DNA of 64,000 nt from Staphylotrichum longicolle (GCA_019096155.1 JAHCVI010000001.1:7254001-7318000), one strand, 5' to 3'; positions 31,566 to 44,266 are shown, counted from the stretch's first letter. The notes: generated by a model from the sequence alone, not told the origin. Numbers and translations: made by a program.

Positions 31566-34499
31566 ATGCCCGGCCAGACGTACGACGCTCTGCCCGAGCA
31601 CCGATATCCAAGCCCCCTCCCGAACGACTACTTTTCATTAGCCTACGCTCCGACAGACCTGAGGCGACCGACGACACGACCCAGCTGCGCCCACGCTCAG
31701 CGGGCAGCAGAGGAACTGAGAGGACAGGGAGTCCATTGAGCTTTGCGCGCTGGGCCAGGCGTCATCACCACCACAGCGGCTGCCACAATGGCGAAGAGGA
31801 GGCACGCATGTTGAAAGGTCGAGAACGCAGCTCAGCAGAGCGCAAAGCGGTACACAAGAACAGCCCGAAGCGACTCGGCCGCGCGCGATCCAGAAGCCTC
31901 CAAAAACGACCACCACAAGCGGTGGTCCCGCAGATGACGCGGGAGGAATTTGAGGCTCTGCCACTAGCGATACAAAGAAAGGTAAGTCCAAAACCGTTTG
32001 ATTTGCTCGCTTTCGTCATCCCCAGAGGAGCACGGCCGCGATGAGATAACCGCGTCGGTTGGCGTGCTTGGGCCAAAGTCCGTTCTTGTCAGCTTGGCAG
32101 CAAACATATTCACCCCTCCTACCGCGGCCACCATTGGCTCCTCCTGCAAGTGCTAGGGCCTGCAGCCGATTTCACATTCACACTACCCACAGCCAATAGG
32201 ATCGGTGTCGTCGAAGGAGCTTCCCTCGATGCCACCGTGATGGTTGCACCTGTCTTTCCTCGTGGGCTGGGTGAGAGACCGGAATGCCTATCAACACCTC
32301 ATTGTCGTCAGCTGCAGTGGGACGTTGAAAGATCCAACAGCCTCACTGGACAGGCTGGCTGTAAGCGACTGGAACAGGGACCTGCCTGCCCAAGCTTGGG
32401 CTTCCAATCTGGGGATCCCGGCTTCCGCCAACCAGCGCCCCCGAGTGCTGTGGGGAGACGGAGACGGGATGAACACGCTTGACCGTGTCGATGTGTTTTG
32501 GATGCTCTGCGAACCAGCCAACGTGACTGGTTCACAGCGCTTCCGAGATGTCACTTCGGCGGGACACGCAACGGGGCATTTCATCTTTGCTTCTTTGCCG
32601 GGCTTGCCAAGTGGTGTTCCGAACGCGGATCCCTATCGTATACGAGCCCATCAGTGGGTAGCAATGTGCTCAAAACACTGAGCCAGCAGGCATGCATTAT
32701 CGGATGCCTCGTGTCCTGAATCGAGCTGTTGCTGCGCGAGAGGGGCTTGCAGCCCGCTCACCAGGATTTTTGGCGTCGTCACCTGCAGGTCCCGCAGCAG
32801 CTAGCCCTTGGACCCCTTTCCCCTCCCTGTTTGCGCTAGCCGTGGGACGTTCCTTGCATGCAAGCAGCCATTCGCGCCCGCCCGGGGCATCAGGCGTGCT
32901 TCGACCAGCCCAATGGGTGGACCACCCCTGGTACCCCGAGTTTCTCTTATCAGACCGCCATCCTGCTCAAGCTCTCACTAAACATCATTCTTCTCGTAGT
33001 ACTTTTCGACGCTTGAACGGCTGCGGTTCGCTCAGGAGTCCGGTCTCGTTGACGGCATCTCGCAGCACTACGACGACATATCAAATTTCAAGCGCCGAAA
33101 GCCCCGCCAGGACCGCAGCGCCTCGGAGCACCTTGTTGGTCGAATTCACCGGGGTTCCGTGTTCGAGTTTCACTCGCCCACATCTGATTCGCTGCCCTTG
33201 TCCCCCCGCCAGACAGAAGCAACACAGGAAGCAGGAGCCGGCTGCGAGGACCAGGTTGCCCTTGCTGTACGCCGGCGTGCGAGCGTCATCCTCGACGCTG
33301 CCGACGAGGCCGTATTTAAGCTCAACCAGCGAGCCAGTAGGAGGAACCTGTCAACGGCGGTTGACACCCTCACCCCGCCTCGCTCGCCTGCCCGAGAGGA
33401 TATGGATTCGCGAGACGGTTCCGGGAAGCGTCATGATCAGTCGGGTGACGGACATGGCACCCAGTCATTCTTCGACAGCTTCCGGTGGATGGAAGAGGAG
33501 GAGGACCTCGACCTGCGCCTCTTTCTCGATGACTACCATGCAAACCTGCGGGAAGGTGCTGTTACGACGAAGCAACGACCCTCGTTTCGTCGGCACATGT
33601 CGATAAACAAGATCCCATTTGGCCGTCGAAGCTCGGTTTCGTCAACCAGGCCAGGGACCAACGACGCCATGTCCCCAACATCGCCGTTTCACAGCCCAGC
33701 AGGCAGCGTCTCGAATGGGCCGACTCATGCAAGACGCAAATCACGCGCGCTGTCTCTCATCACGCCAAAGCACGCAGCCCAGCCATCCATCACGGCGTTT
33801 GATCCCGCTGCGGCACACTACCAGGACCCCGAGGCTCGGCTGAAATTGCGAGTGTACTTGGCTTCGCCGCAGAAGTTTGATGAGGCTGTTGAGTTTGGGT
33901 TTCCTTCGGCGGACGCACTTTCAACTGCGCCAGCGGTCGGCGGCGACGGTCCTGGGCTTCCGCGCTCCCACTCGCGGTTGAGAATGGCAGATGGATCCTC
34001 GAACATGCGCACCTTCTTGGCGGATGACGACGAAGACGACGACAATGTCTCGCTCAACAGTGACCAACCCTCGCTCGCCGATCCGGATTCCCCAAAGACG
34101 CCAGAGCCTTTTGAGCACAAGACTCCTCGGCACGCCCGGTACGCTTCGGCAGGCGTCCTCAATGGGCGAGAGCTGGGGAGAAAGACACCGGAACTTGGCC
34201 TTTATGCCCAGGCCCCAGCAGCATCCCGGGAGATGACTCTCCGGATGACGCTGACTCGACCGGACCTCCGTGCTCACGAGGACGAGATCTACGGGTGGCA
34301 GCAGAAGCCGGCGTACCAGCAGCACAGCCGCCGGCCCACGGCCCTCGGGGCCATGGCTGCCGAGAACAGGGGCGCCTATGCCGGGATTGGAGCCCACAAG
34401 GACAGCATGGACAGGTTTCCAGAAGTGGACCACTGGAATGGGAGCACGACGGAGAAGGGGGTCATGAGGCGGATTTGGAACCGCGTGCGGAGGGCTTGA
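31566..34499 (+). CDS. Conserved fungal protein with LPxxIQRKYFSTLERLR motif, function unknown
   Basis: The main exon 33000-34499 codes 500 codons. It is preceded by an exon ending at 31981. Joining them across a 1,018-bp intron (GTAAGT donor, CGTAG acceptor) gives FEALPLAIQRK-YFSTLERLR, a motif I recall from proteins that fungal databases often label 'mucin' without evidence. Further blocks are VILDAADEAVFKLNQRASRR, FRWMEEEEDLDLRLFLDDYH and MRRIWNRVRRA at the C terminus. The rest is rich in Ser, Pro and acidic residues, with no signal peptide or membrane helix. The N terminus is unsettled. MPGQTYDALPEHRYPSPLP from 31566 is in a different frame from SDRPEATDD. One missing base in the TTTT run near 31630 would join them. 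Otherwise translation starts further upstream, at 31376. Confidence 0.72.
31982..32999 (+). other. 1,018-bp intron in the LPxxIQRK gene
   Basis: The donor is AAG|GTAAGTCC and the acceptor TTCTCGTAG|TAC. Every other intron called in this window is between about 50 and 180 bp, so this one is exceptional. The interior contains ORFs of 70-145 codons (for example 32244-32681) without recognisable domains, and no terminal inverted repeats were spotted. Confidence 0.65.
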
Positions 34500-35252
34500 G
34501 CGCAAACAAGAGCTCGAGGGGCATCCCGGCTGCGTTCAGACGTCGCCGGCATTCCTCTGCTTCTTTTGAAGCCTGACTTTTAACTCGCAAGCCGGAGCAC
34601 CATCAATGGGGGAGTTGTGATGACCATGTACTAGATAAACGCTTGTTTCACAGTTTGGCGAGGCGTTGGGCGGGTCGTCTTTTCTCATGTGCGTTTGGTT
34701 TGCTGGAGGGAGTGCGTTTATTATCTACATTGGGCTAGCATCTCACGATGGAGTTTTTGACTTTTTGGTCTTTGTGTGTATAGATCCGGGGCATTCAAAA
34801 TGGGAACACTGGTCAGGGAAAGGGCTCCTTTGGCTTGCATCTACCCCTCCTTTCTTGTGTCTTGTGTCTCTTAACAGTCACATTATGCCCTCGCTTTGGT
34901 CACTTGGTGTCCTGTAAACACACAGACTCTGTCTCAGGTGTCTCTCTCTGCCTGCTTAGCCCCGCCCTTTTTACACACTTTTGGCTCACAGCACATACCT
35001 CCCCTGCGGCATGCAACGCAACCTCTTCCTTTTCACGCTCTTTCAGTCTCGCTCCCTCAGCCTCCTGCAGCAGGGCCACACTGGCACGCATAACGGACCA
35101 CGGATCTTTTGGTTCAAAACTACACTATTACTGTGTGTGTATGGGACTAAGTTACAGTGCTCGCGAGGGTTGGTGCGGTTGCGCACATGCTTTCTTTTGC
35201 TCGGGCCACCCGGGGGCCACATGGGAAGGAATGGGATAAAATGCAGCCGCGG

Positions 35253-35274
35253 CACACACACACACACACACACA
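35253..35274. repeat. (CA)11 microsatellite
   Basis: There are eleven perfect CA units, followed by further CA-rich sequence to about 35325. It lies in the gap between convergent genes. Confidence 0.9.
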
Positions 35275-35523
35275 AACCCAAGAGACACAGAACCTAATCA
35301 CGCACACACACATGCACACGGACGCTGAACCGGTGTGGTGGGTGGGTTGGCGTGGCGCCGGCGTGGTTTTCTTGGGGACTCTCCCCCTGGCGTCTGGTCT
35401 GGTGCTTGGTGATGTGACATCGGGGTGTTGCTTGCGGGGGCTGGGTTCAGGTCTTGGGGCGGCGCTATTTGGTGGATGTTTTCTGGGACGCGAGGACAAC
35501 CTGGGGGGGTTCTGTGGGTTTGA

Positions 35524-35562
35524 GTTAGCGTTAGCGTGGAGCTAACTACGGTAGCTAACGCT
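35524..35562. repeat. Inverted repeat built on GTTAGC / GCTAAC
   Basis: AGCGTTAGC at 35527-35535 pairs perfectly with GCTAACGCT at 35554-35562. An extra GTTAGC (35524-35529) and GCTAAC (35541-35546) nest around and inside it. It could form alternative stem-loops. No role is evident. Confidence 0.55.
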
Positions 35563-36134
35563 GACCTAGGGACGACACTAGCTAGCTACGGGTTGGACTG
35601 GACCGGGCTGGGGTCGGATGATTTTCGGGAGGGGGTTTGTTTTGTTGGTATCTGGCTGGTGTGGTTTTGATGAATGGGATTGGGACTGGCGCCTGGCCAG
35701 GACAGAACTGTGGTTGTGCAAGGTGTCAGGGCTGCCCTGAGGGAGTGAGAGTGGGTTCAGCTCAGCTGTCCGTGTTGAGAGGAGGTGCATCGCCTGGCTG
35801 CTGTTGCTGCGGCGTCTTCTTTTGGTCCGTGAGAATCCCCTTCCCTGGCTTGCTTTGCGTTGCTTGCCGCGCGGCGTTCGATCTGGTTCGGCCCCACACG
35901 GAAGAGCCGGGAGCGGAGGAAGCGAAAAGAGAGCCCTTGTATTGTTTGCGGGTGGGGAAGGGGAGGGGAGGAGAGACGGCGCGCGTGGGGGTTGGTTGGG
36001 CTCTCTCGTACGGTTCCGGAGGAAAACGACTCCAGACACACGTGGAGATGCAAGCAGGGGCAGGGCAGAGATTTTCTCTTTGCCTCGCGATGCGATGGCA
36101 TGACATGGCATGGCGGTGAAGGGGTTGAACTCTT

Positions 36135-36176
36135 GGAGACTGGAGACGGGACTGGAGACTTGGGACTCGGCACTGG
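36135..36176. repeat. Degenerate tandem repeat of GGAGACTG / GGGACTGG type
   Basis: About five imperfect copies of an 8-10 bp unit (GGAGACT, GGAGACG, GGACTGGAGACTT, GGACTCGG and so on) lie in the VPS10 3' gap. It looks like slippage sequence. Confidence 0.4.
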
Positions 36177-37179
36177 GGTCAATGGTACGGGATAATGTTT
36201 GCTGGGGCTGGGCCTCGTTCATTTCACGAACAAAATGAAGTTTGCTCGGTTTGTCATGACCCCCCTCTTCTATCTCTCGCAGCCAACCGCCCAAGAGAGA
36301 AGGCTCAAAGCAGCGTCGTGTTGTTGACGTGACGTGACCTGGCGTGATGAGGGCGCGCCTTGCATTGCAGCTGAGGCCGATCTCCAGATGCACCTTGTGC
36401 CGCATCGAAAGAGGTTGTCTTTGGCGATTGGACGATGCGAGCGGTCAGCGCAAGGTAGCGTTGTCGCCAATGCAGGGGATGAAAAAGAGATCGGCCGGCC
36501 ATGAACCTGAAGTCTGGCGCATACGATGTTTCCTGGATGTCTGTCCAATCCGACAAAGGGGACCAGAAGACGGTGACGGTGGAATAGATTGGCCGTGAGT
36601 GAGTCTGTTTATTTGTCCCAAACTCTTGTGCAAGCGTTCCTGCTCGACGAGAGACTCAAAGCCAATTTGGCCAAGTCACTCCTCCACTCAGGTATGTACC
36701 AACGACATCTGGGTGCTGTCAGCAGGCATATGCACCTTGGATTCAAAGCTGCCCTGGCTCAGTTTACGGGCTCAGCGATGCCGATGTCGGTGAAATTACA
36801 CTGGTGTGCTTGATGACCATGATCAAGGGATTTGAGGCTTCTGTCACATCCCTTCCTCGGTCCTCACACAACACACTAGAGTCAAAGTCATGAGTGAATC
36901 AAAGGCTTTTCAGCGACCAACCTCGCCCCTGGGATATACAACGTTCCGCCGTCTAGGCAACTTGAAAGACACACAAGAGGGAGTGAAACAGCTCGACAAT
37001 GAGCGTAACAACCCGGATCGCACCCTTTGCTATTCATGAATTCCAGGCCACACCAAGCTTATCATATACAACCTACCGCCCACCCATCTATATCCCAAAA
37101 ACTACACCGATAAATGCGCTCCCATCCCATCAACCCCAAACCCTCATACACACACAACCCTCCCCCCGGACCTTCCCGC

Positions 37180-40100
37180 TCATACCGCCTCCTCATCGCT
37201 ATCCTCCCCAAGCAGCTCCCCCTCGTCGTCATCCACAATCGCATAATCCCCACTGCCCCTCGCAAAGCTATCCCTCGTCGTGAACCTTCTCGTCCCGCCC
37301 CCTCCACCTCCAAGCCTGCTCCACCTCCCCCTCCCCGAGTCCCCGCCAAACAGCCCGACCTTCTCCCCAAGCCCCCTCACGCTCCGCCACAGCGCGGCGC
37401 CCACGAGCGGCAGCGCCCCGACCACCGCCACCACGGCGCTGAGCGCGATCACGGGGTACCGCACCCAGGGGCGGTCCGCCTCGAACACCGACCCGCCCTG
37501 GTCGCCCAGCCGGATCTGGCCGAACTTGCCGCTCCAGTTGCGCCAGACGTACCAGCCCGCCGCGGCCGCCAGAGCGAAGGGCACCGTGACGGCGAAGAAG
37601 ACGACGACGCCCGAGACGGCGTGCTTGCGCTCGAACTCGTCCTCGTGGCCGGCGCACGCGTGCGCGGGGGACTCGGCGTCGTAGGCGGCGCCGCCGACGC
37701 ACGTGGTCAGCGGGATGCGGCGGTAGCCCGTCGGCTCGTGGTACTCGATCGCGTCCGGGTGCTCCTTGCACCACGCGGCCGGGTCCTTGGGTGAGAGGCC
37801 CTTGACGAGGGCGCACTGGCCGAAGGGGTCGAGTTCGTAGTTGTAGTCGCTAGAAGACGCAGGGTTAGCGGGATGTTTTGGTTGGGGGAGAAGAGGTCAA
37901 CAAGGGAAGGGGGTCTCACCATTCAAAGTCCTCGCGCGTGCAGGTGCAGTTTTGCTTGCCGTAGAGGGTCTGCAGCTTAAAGTCGTTGTAGCACTTGCGG
38001 TCGGCCTTCTTGCGCAGGTACTGCGAGACGTGGCCAAACAGGCAGCCGTCGGGTTGGAGCGGGTGCTTGGGCGACCAGATGTCGTAGTCCGACTTGCTCG
38101 GGTCGTCGTTGTCGTGCTTGCACACGCGCTCGCTGAAGCCCGAAAAGTCGAGGTTCAGCGTAAGGGTGCCCTTGCTGCTCTTGCCCCAGAGCAAAAAGTT
38201 GCGCGAGCCGCCGGACCGCAGCGTCGTCACATCCCACACCTCGACCTCGTCGTCCGAAAACTCGTGCTTCTGCCAGCTCTTGCCCTCGTCGACCGAGTAG
38301 AGGAGGGACTTGGTCTTCTTCTGCACGCCAGCCGCGGTCTGGACGAGGACGATGACACTGCCCTGGTCGCCGATCGCCCACGTCCACTTTTCCTTGGCGA
38401 CGCGCTTCCAAGAAATGCCGCCATCCGTCGTCATGAAGGTGTCGGCATCCTTTAGCGGACCTAGAGAGTCACCGACGTTGCCCCATCCAAACATGACGCC
38501 GACGGCGTTCTGAGACGAGTAGGTCTTGCCGCGGTCCTTGCGCTCCGTGTAGCCGTGGATGTGCAGGGCGCATTTGTCGGTGCCGCGAGACTCGCAGGGG
38601 AACGTGCCGAACTCATCGTTGGGCGGCGTGGGCAGGTACGCCCACTGGGCACCGTCGTTGTGCGTGATCTTGGTCTGCAGCTTCTTAGGCGCCGTGCCCT
38701 TTTCGTCGGGGTTGGCCACCACGTTCACAAGCGCAACGCCTTCCAGACCAAGCATCTTCTCAAAGTCGACGTAGAAATCCTCGTCGCAATTGACATTCTT
38801 CACGCTGACCACGTACGAGGTGCCGTTTGAGTTGCTCTTGAGGATGGTGCCGTAGGTACGGCCCTCGGCCAGCTCGGTCGCAACGAACAGGTTGACGGCG
38901 TGCGTCGAACTGTCCAAGACGGTGTAGGCGTGCTGGTGGGGGACCTCAAACCCGTAAGGGAACTTGGCATCCGCAAAGGTCGTCCCGTCCAGAGTCGCGC
39001 TGGCTTGGAGCGTCTTCTTGGTCGTGTCCTCGGTGGCAACCACGATGAACTCGGCCATGGTAGCAAACTCCTTCACGTTCTTCTCGCGGATCTCCTCATC
39101 GTCAAACCAGTTGCTGGTGGACACCAGCATCAGCGGGTTGTCCTTGCCATTGTCGTCCCGCTCGTGCCGAAGGCAGAGTATCTGGGACTCCTTGCGGTCA
39201 GGGTACTTGTAGGCGCTCGAGCCGGTGAACTCGCAACGCCGGACGTTGCCGATGACCGACTCCCAGTGGTCTCCACCGTCCTTGGACCACGAGGTGACCT
39301 CGTAGCAGTCGCCGCCCTCGCACTTCTTGCCCATCCAAATCAGCCAGTGCTTCTTGTCCGGGTGAAACGCCAGAGGGAACGCCTTGTCAGATCGGTCGTT
39401 GGGCGCCTTGAAACTGTGAAACGTCCGGCCGCGGTCGGTGGTGTAGATGACCTTCTTCCCGCTGGTGATGAAGTAGACCATATCCTTGAAATAGTGATGG
39501 GGAATGATATACAAGATCTTCTCATCGTTGAGATGCTTGGAAGTGCGCCACTTCTTGCCGTGGTCGTCGGTGATGTAGATCGGCCCCGCTTTCGACATTC
39601 CCTTGTGGCCGCGCATGATGATGGTCTCGTCCTCGGTGGTGCTCGAGCCACCGCGTTCAAGATAGTGCTTCTCCCACGCGTCCCAATCATCCTTGAAAGA
39701 CTCTTGGGTCTGCTCGATCTTATCGGTCGCCGGCGTCGAGGGCTTGCCGCCAATGTCGGAGCATTTCCTCTCGACATCCTTGTACTTCTCATCCATCTCC
39801 TTGGTCGGCTTGCACGTGTTTCCAGGAATCTTGCGGTATCCCGACGTGCCCTTGAAGGTGTCGTCGGGCTTAGCATCGCGACACGCGCCGTCGGGCGGGA
39901 TGATGGGCCCCTTGGCAACACATTTGCCATCCTCTTGCCGCTCAAAGTTGAAGTCGCATTCGTAGTCCTTGTCGGTGCAGTCGCAGTCCTCCGTCTTGGC
40001 GACGGCATGCTTGAACTCCTGCTTCAGGAAGCACTCGGCCTTCTTCTTGCGGCGGGGGAAGCTCTGGGTGTGGCCCATGAGACACGTCGGCTTCCCGTCC

Positions 40101-41830
40101 TTGTCCACACGCGCGGACCACTCCTCCATGTCGTCTTCCTTGCACGTGGCTTCGTGGAGCCCGTCAAAGTCGATCGAGATGACTTGCCAATGGGGCGCCT
40201 TGTCCGTCAAGCCGATGAGGAGGAACTTGAGGCTGGCCGACTCTTGCGTCGTCGTGAGAATGTATGGCCTGATCTTGAGACCGTCGGGCAGAGCGGCCTT
40301 GTGCCAATCGAGTCCGTGGTTGAGCGAGTAGCTAATCTCACTGATGTCGGCATCCTTCTGCGAGTCACGCACGGCGACGAGAATGGACCCCTGGTCTCCA
40401 AACTCGTACTTGTGCGGGCCGTCCAGCGCCTTGGTCCACGTCTTCCCAGCATCGTCCGAGACGTAGAGATTGCCATCGTGCCAGTAGTCCTTGAGGTAGT
40501 CGCCCCTGTTGCCGACGGCCATGACGAGGCCGGGCGCGGGGCTGGAGAAGACGCGCCCGACGTTGCTCAGCTCGGTCACCGAGTGGAGATGGATCCTCTT
40601 GCCGTCGGCCGTCACGGGCTCAAAGGTGCGGCCATCGTCAAAGGTGATTTCTGACACCAGGTGCTTGTTGGCGTTGGCCTTTTTGGAGACTTCTTCCCAA
40701 TTGTCCACCTTGTTCACCAAAAAGATGCCCTGGATCCCAGCAATCTTCTCAAAGTCGACGTGACCCCTCCGGTTGCGGTTGGTGTGCTCGATGTTCTCGG
40801 TGAAGTAGGTGCCGTTGGAGTTGCTCGTAAACATGACGCCCATCGGGTTTGAGGGTCGGGTCGTCATGACGTCGATCTGGATGCTGTAGTTGGTGCTCTC
40901 GAGCACCGTGTAGGCCTCCTGCAAGACGCGGTGGTCGTGGCTGTCGTGGGCGGCGGGGAAGACGGCGCGGTGCCACTTCTTGGTGTCGTCGGTGACGAAG
41001 AGGGCCATCTCGTCGGTGTTCATGGAGCTAGTGGCGACGAGCAGGTACTTCTTGACCACGGCAACGTTCACCACGCCCTGGACGGGCTTGTTCATGTCCA
41101 GATCCGGCTCGAACTCCTGGATGTCCTTGCTCTCGCTGGTCGCCTTGAAGAAGTTGTCCGACACCAGGAGGCGCTGGTCCTGCTTGAAGGGCGAGAAGTC
41201 GTCCCTGGCGATGCACAAGATGCGGTTCTTGTCCAGGTCCTCGGATCCCGTGGTGAACAGGTCCGACGACTTGGCCCACCAGCAGCCATCGGTGTTCCTG
41301 CGCAGCTCCTTGGCGGGCGTCTTGAAGCCGTCGGTGGTGTACATGGCCACCTCCTGGCACAGGATGCCCTGGCAGACCATGCCGTTGAAGAGGATGCGGT
41401 CGGGGTCGGTGGCGTGGAACTGCAGAATGTCGCCGCGGAACATGCTCATCTCGGCGCCCGAGTCGAACTTGTCCCACGTCTTGCCGCGGTCGGTGGTCCT
41501 GAAGTGTGTGAGACCCTCGGTGAGGATGTATGCGCGGCTCGAGTCGAACTGGTGCATGAACAGCAGCCAGGCCTTGCCTTCGGGGACGGCGTCGACGCGG
41601 GCCCACTTCTCGCCGTGGTCGTCGGAGCGGTAGACATTGTTGTCCTCTTGGTCTTGAAACAGCACGGTGTCCGAGTCGGGGAAGTAGTTGAGGTTCTTGG
41701 GGATGTTGTCGAAGGACTTGACGTGGAAAGTCGGGCCGTCGCTCTTTGCGGCGAGGGGGGTGGCCCAGAGCAGCAAGGCTGCCGCCTGCAGAGCGCCCCT
41801 GACCCTCATCGTGCGTGGATCGCGGGCCAA
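37180..41830 (-). CDS. VPS10: Vacuolar protein sorting receptor Vps10 (sortilin family)
   Basis: Type I receptor that carries soluble vacuolar hydrolases such as carboxypeptidase Y from the late Golgi to endosomes. Exon 1 is 41830-37920 and exon 2 is 37849-37180, giving 1,526 residues. The second Met (41809) opens a better signal peptide (MRVRGALQAAALLLWATPLA) and would give 1,519. Two Vps10 domains are visible, with BNR-like repeats such as VYRSDDHGEKW and YITDDHGKKWRTSK, each followed by a Cys-rich 10CC region. The intron splits a Cys codon in EDFE-CDYNYELDPFGQC. A membrane helix lies at about 1382-1404 (SGVVVFFAVTVPFALAAAAG) and a second hydrophobic stretch at about 1436-1462. The tail ends in acidic GELLGEDSDEEAV, as expected for sorting signals. 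The 3.9-kb exon is free of frameshifts. Confidence 0.96.
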
Positions 41831-42940
41831 GCGCTCATCAAGAAGGGCGGAGGGATCTCAAGAGGCCAATGAAGAAAAGGGGATGTTCGCGATGCAAAGC
41901 CGGGGACGCGCAGGCAGCTGTAGATAAGCCTCGAGAGTCTCGGCGGGACCGGCACCGGAGTCCGAACGAAGCGTGGAAAAGGGAAGCTCGGGTTCGAAAA
42001 GAAGTCGTCGGGGCCAGATATACACAACGTTGTGCGTGCCCGTATCTGAAATGCCGATAAACGGTCGATGGGAGGTCCAATCGCGGAAAAAGGATGTCGG
42101 AGGTGCGAGGCTGGCCTGGAAGGGCTCAGAGCTGTCTGTCTTATTCAGAAGCCAGCGGCGTTGCGTCGCAAGCTGAGACGTAGCTCGCCAATCGAAGCAC
42201 GCAACCGGCAGAAAGTGGATCGCCCCGGAGCCAAGAAGGGGGAGCACGCGCCACACTGTTGGCCTGAAGCCTGGCAAGGCGGGCCAGAGAAGTGGACCTC
42301 GGGACTGGAAGGCCCGCCACTGCAGCAGGCCGCCTTCTGTTTCGGTTTCAAGTTTTCCTGGGAAACGAAAGACAACGGACATCATCTGGGCCTGCATCGC
42401 ATTTACAAAGGTCGTGATCAGAACACGAGAGTTTCTCGCTCTCTGAGCGTCTTGTGCCATCACGACTCCACCACATAGCTCGTCCCAAAACACACAACGA
42501 GGAACCTTTTTCAATCTCTAAATTCCGGAACGCCAGGATGCAAAAGTAATGTAAGTGACCCTAGAAGATACGAAGAAAAGTAACCCTGGGATCCTGCAAC
42601 ATGCCCTCTCGGAGAGAAGCCATGTCGACGGCGACGACGACCCCATCGCTAGCCAAGAAAAAAGAACAGAAGCCCCGAGCCGTGAGTCCTGTCAAGCGTG
42701 CCCGACCCAAGGTGGCGGTGGTATATCAAAGAGAGCCGCCAACCCATCTCCTCCGAGTAAAAAATCGCAAATTATGGACATTTCAAACATTAAATGCGAC
42801 CCTCAATCCACCGCTCTCTCCCCGCCCCGTCAGACTGCCAAGGGAGGGAGAGCTTCGAAAGTATCGAAACCTTGCAGAAGTCGTCGCCATGGGCCCGCAG
42901 CGATGTCGAACAAAGGGAATACCGCTCCGCCACAGGCGTC
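41831..42940. other. Intergenic region upstream of VPS10
   Basis: 1,110 bp between two minus-strand genes. It holds the VPS10 promoter and 5' UTR and the 3' UTR of the SUN-family gene. Short ORFs (for example 41858-42514) show no domain. Nothing else is visible. Confidence 0.5.
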
Positions 42941-44266
42941 TTAGGAGCTGTTCTTGAAGACGATGGTGGCCTTGCCGCCGGGCTTCATGCCGACCTGTTA
43001 CAACGCATTAGCATGGGACACCGGGAGAAGAGGGGTCAGATCTTGGGGGTGCAAACATACCGTGCAGCCGTTGTTGCCAGAGTACTGGCCCTTCTTGAGC
43101 CAGCACGTCCCCGAGATGTCGCCGACAATCTCAATGTCGAAGTCGAGGACCGCAGTGGTGGTGGGGGCGTTGGGGAAGATGGAGATGTACGTCTCGCCCG
43201 CCTCGCTCTTGCCGACACCAATGTTGGTCGGGGCCCAGTTGCCGGCCGACGAGGGGAACTTGGCGCTGTTCCACACGCAGGCCTGGTCGACGGCAACACC
43301 GGCGTTGTTGACGTAGTACTGAGCGGTGGTGGGCTTGCCCTGCCACCTGTAGTAGGTCGACGAGTCGGGGTTGGTCAGGGGGTACTCGTTGCCGGGGGAC
43401 GTGTCGAGGGGGATGACCATGGCCTCGTTGCCGGGGTAGTCGGTCCGGCAGACGGCGGCGTTGGACGACAACTCGTTGCGGACATAGACACCGCCGGCGC
43501 CCTGCTCGCAGATCTTGGGGAACTCGGGCCGCGTGAGCTCCAGGAAGCCGTCCTCGTTGCACCACAGACCGCCAACGGACTGGCCGGTCGCGCCCTGCTC
43601 AGCGGGCCACTGCGTCTTCTGGTAGCCGGGGGGGCAGGCATACGAGCACATCATGCCCGGCTCGCACGTGCCCGAGATGGGCGACTCGATGTTGTTGATG
43701 GCGACACCCTTCATCCACTTGCCAAACTTGGCGAGCGTGGTCCAGCCGTTGGTGCCGGTCCACGGGATCTCGACGGCGCCGTAGTCGGTCGGCACCTTGC
43801 CGCACTTGACCTTGCCGCTGGGGAAGTCGACGTCAATGCCCGTGGCCGTGTTGACCACTGGTGCCGGGGCGGCCGAGGTGGTTTGCGGGGGAGGAGCGGC
43901 GGACGAAGTCGTCGGGGCGGCCGAGCTGGTGACCTCGAAGAACTGACCACCGTGCTCGGGGGGCGCAACCGACGTCGAGACGGCAGGAGGAGGCGCGCTG
44001 AAGGTGGGCTTGGTCGAGCCCATGACGACGTAGACGCCGTCCGAGATCATCTGCTCCGCCTTGGCAGCGTCGACCTTCTCGCCGTCCAGCACATACTCGA
44101 CGACAGTCGGGCCCTCGACGACCTCGGTGACGATGACCTTGTCGCGCTTCTCCACCGGCGAGTTGTGCTTCTTGGCATGGAGATGGCGGTGGCCGTGGTT
44201 GTGAGGCTGGGCCGCGACGCCGGCAATGACGGCCGCGGCGACGGCAGTCTTGATGATTCCCTTCAT
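42941..44266 (-). CDS. SUN-family (Sim1/Sun4/Uth1-type) cell-wall protein, GH132-like
   Basis: Secreted cell-wall protein of the SUN family, linked to septation and wall remodelling, with beta-glucan activity reported for some members. Exons 44266-43061 and 42994-42941 give 419 residues. The second ATG of the open frame was chosen because it starts a signal peptide (MKGIIKTAVAAAVIAGVAAQ). A His-rich stretch (HNHGHRHLH) and a Kex2-type KR at residues 40-41 follow. Then comes a Ser/Thr/Pro/Ala linker likely to be O-glycosylated. The Cys-rich SUN domain shows CSYACPPGYQKTQWP, GATGQSVGGLWCNEDG, YPGNEAMVIPLDTSPG and WLKKGQYSGNNGC. The small last exon gives VGMKPGGKATIVFKNSS. About 4.9 kb of gene-free sequence lies upstream. 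Confidence 0.93.

Larger units (their letters stand above)
34500..37179. other. Convergent intergenic region, repeat-rich
   Basis: 2.68 kb between the stop codons of the LPxxIQRK gene (+) and VPS10 (-). It holds a (CA)11 microsatellite at 35253-35274, a nested inverted repeat near 35524-35562, and a degenerate GGAGACTG-type repeat at 36135-36176. ORFs here are short and overlap on both strands; none is supported. Confidence 0.5.

Noticed and set aside
35253..35325. CA-rich array as CRISPR-like or telomeric repeat
   Set aside because: It is a simple dinucleotide microsatellite in a eukaryotic genome, without spacers.
38900..40654. 584-codon plus-strand ORF
   Set aside because: It lies entirely antisense to VPS10. 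Long antisense ORFs arise from the strong GC bias at third positions, and it shows no domain.
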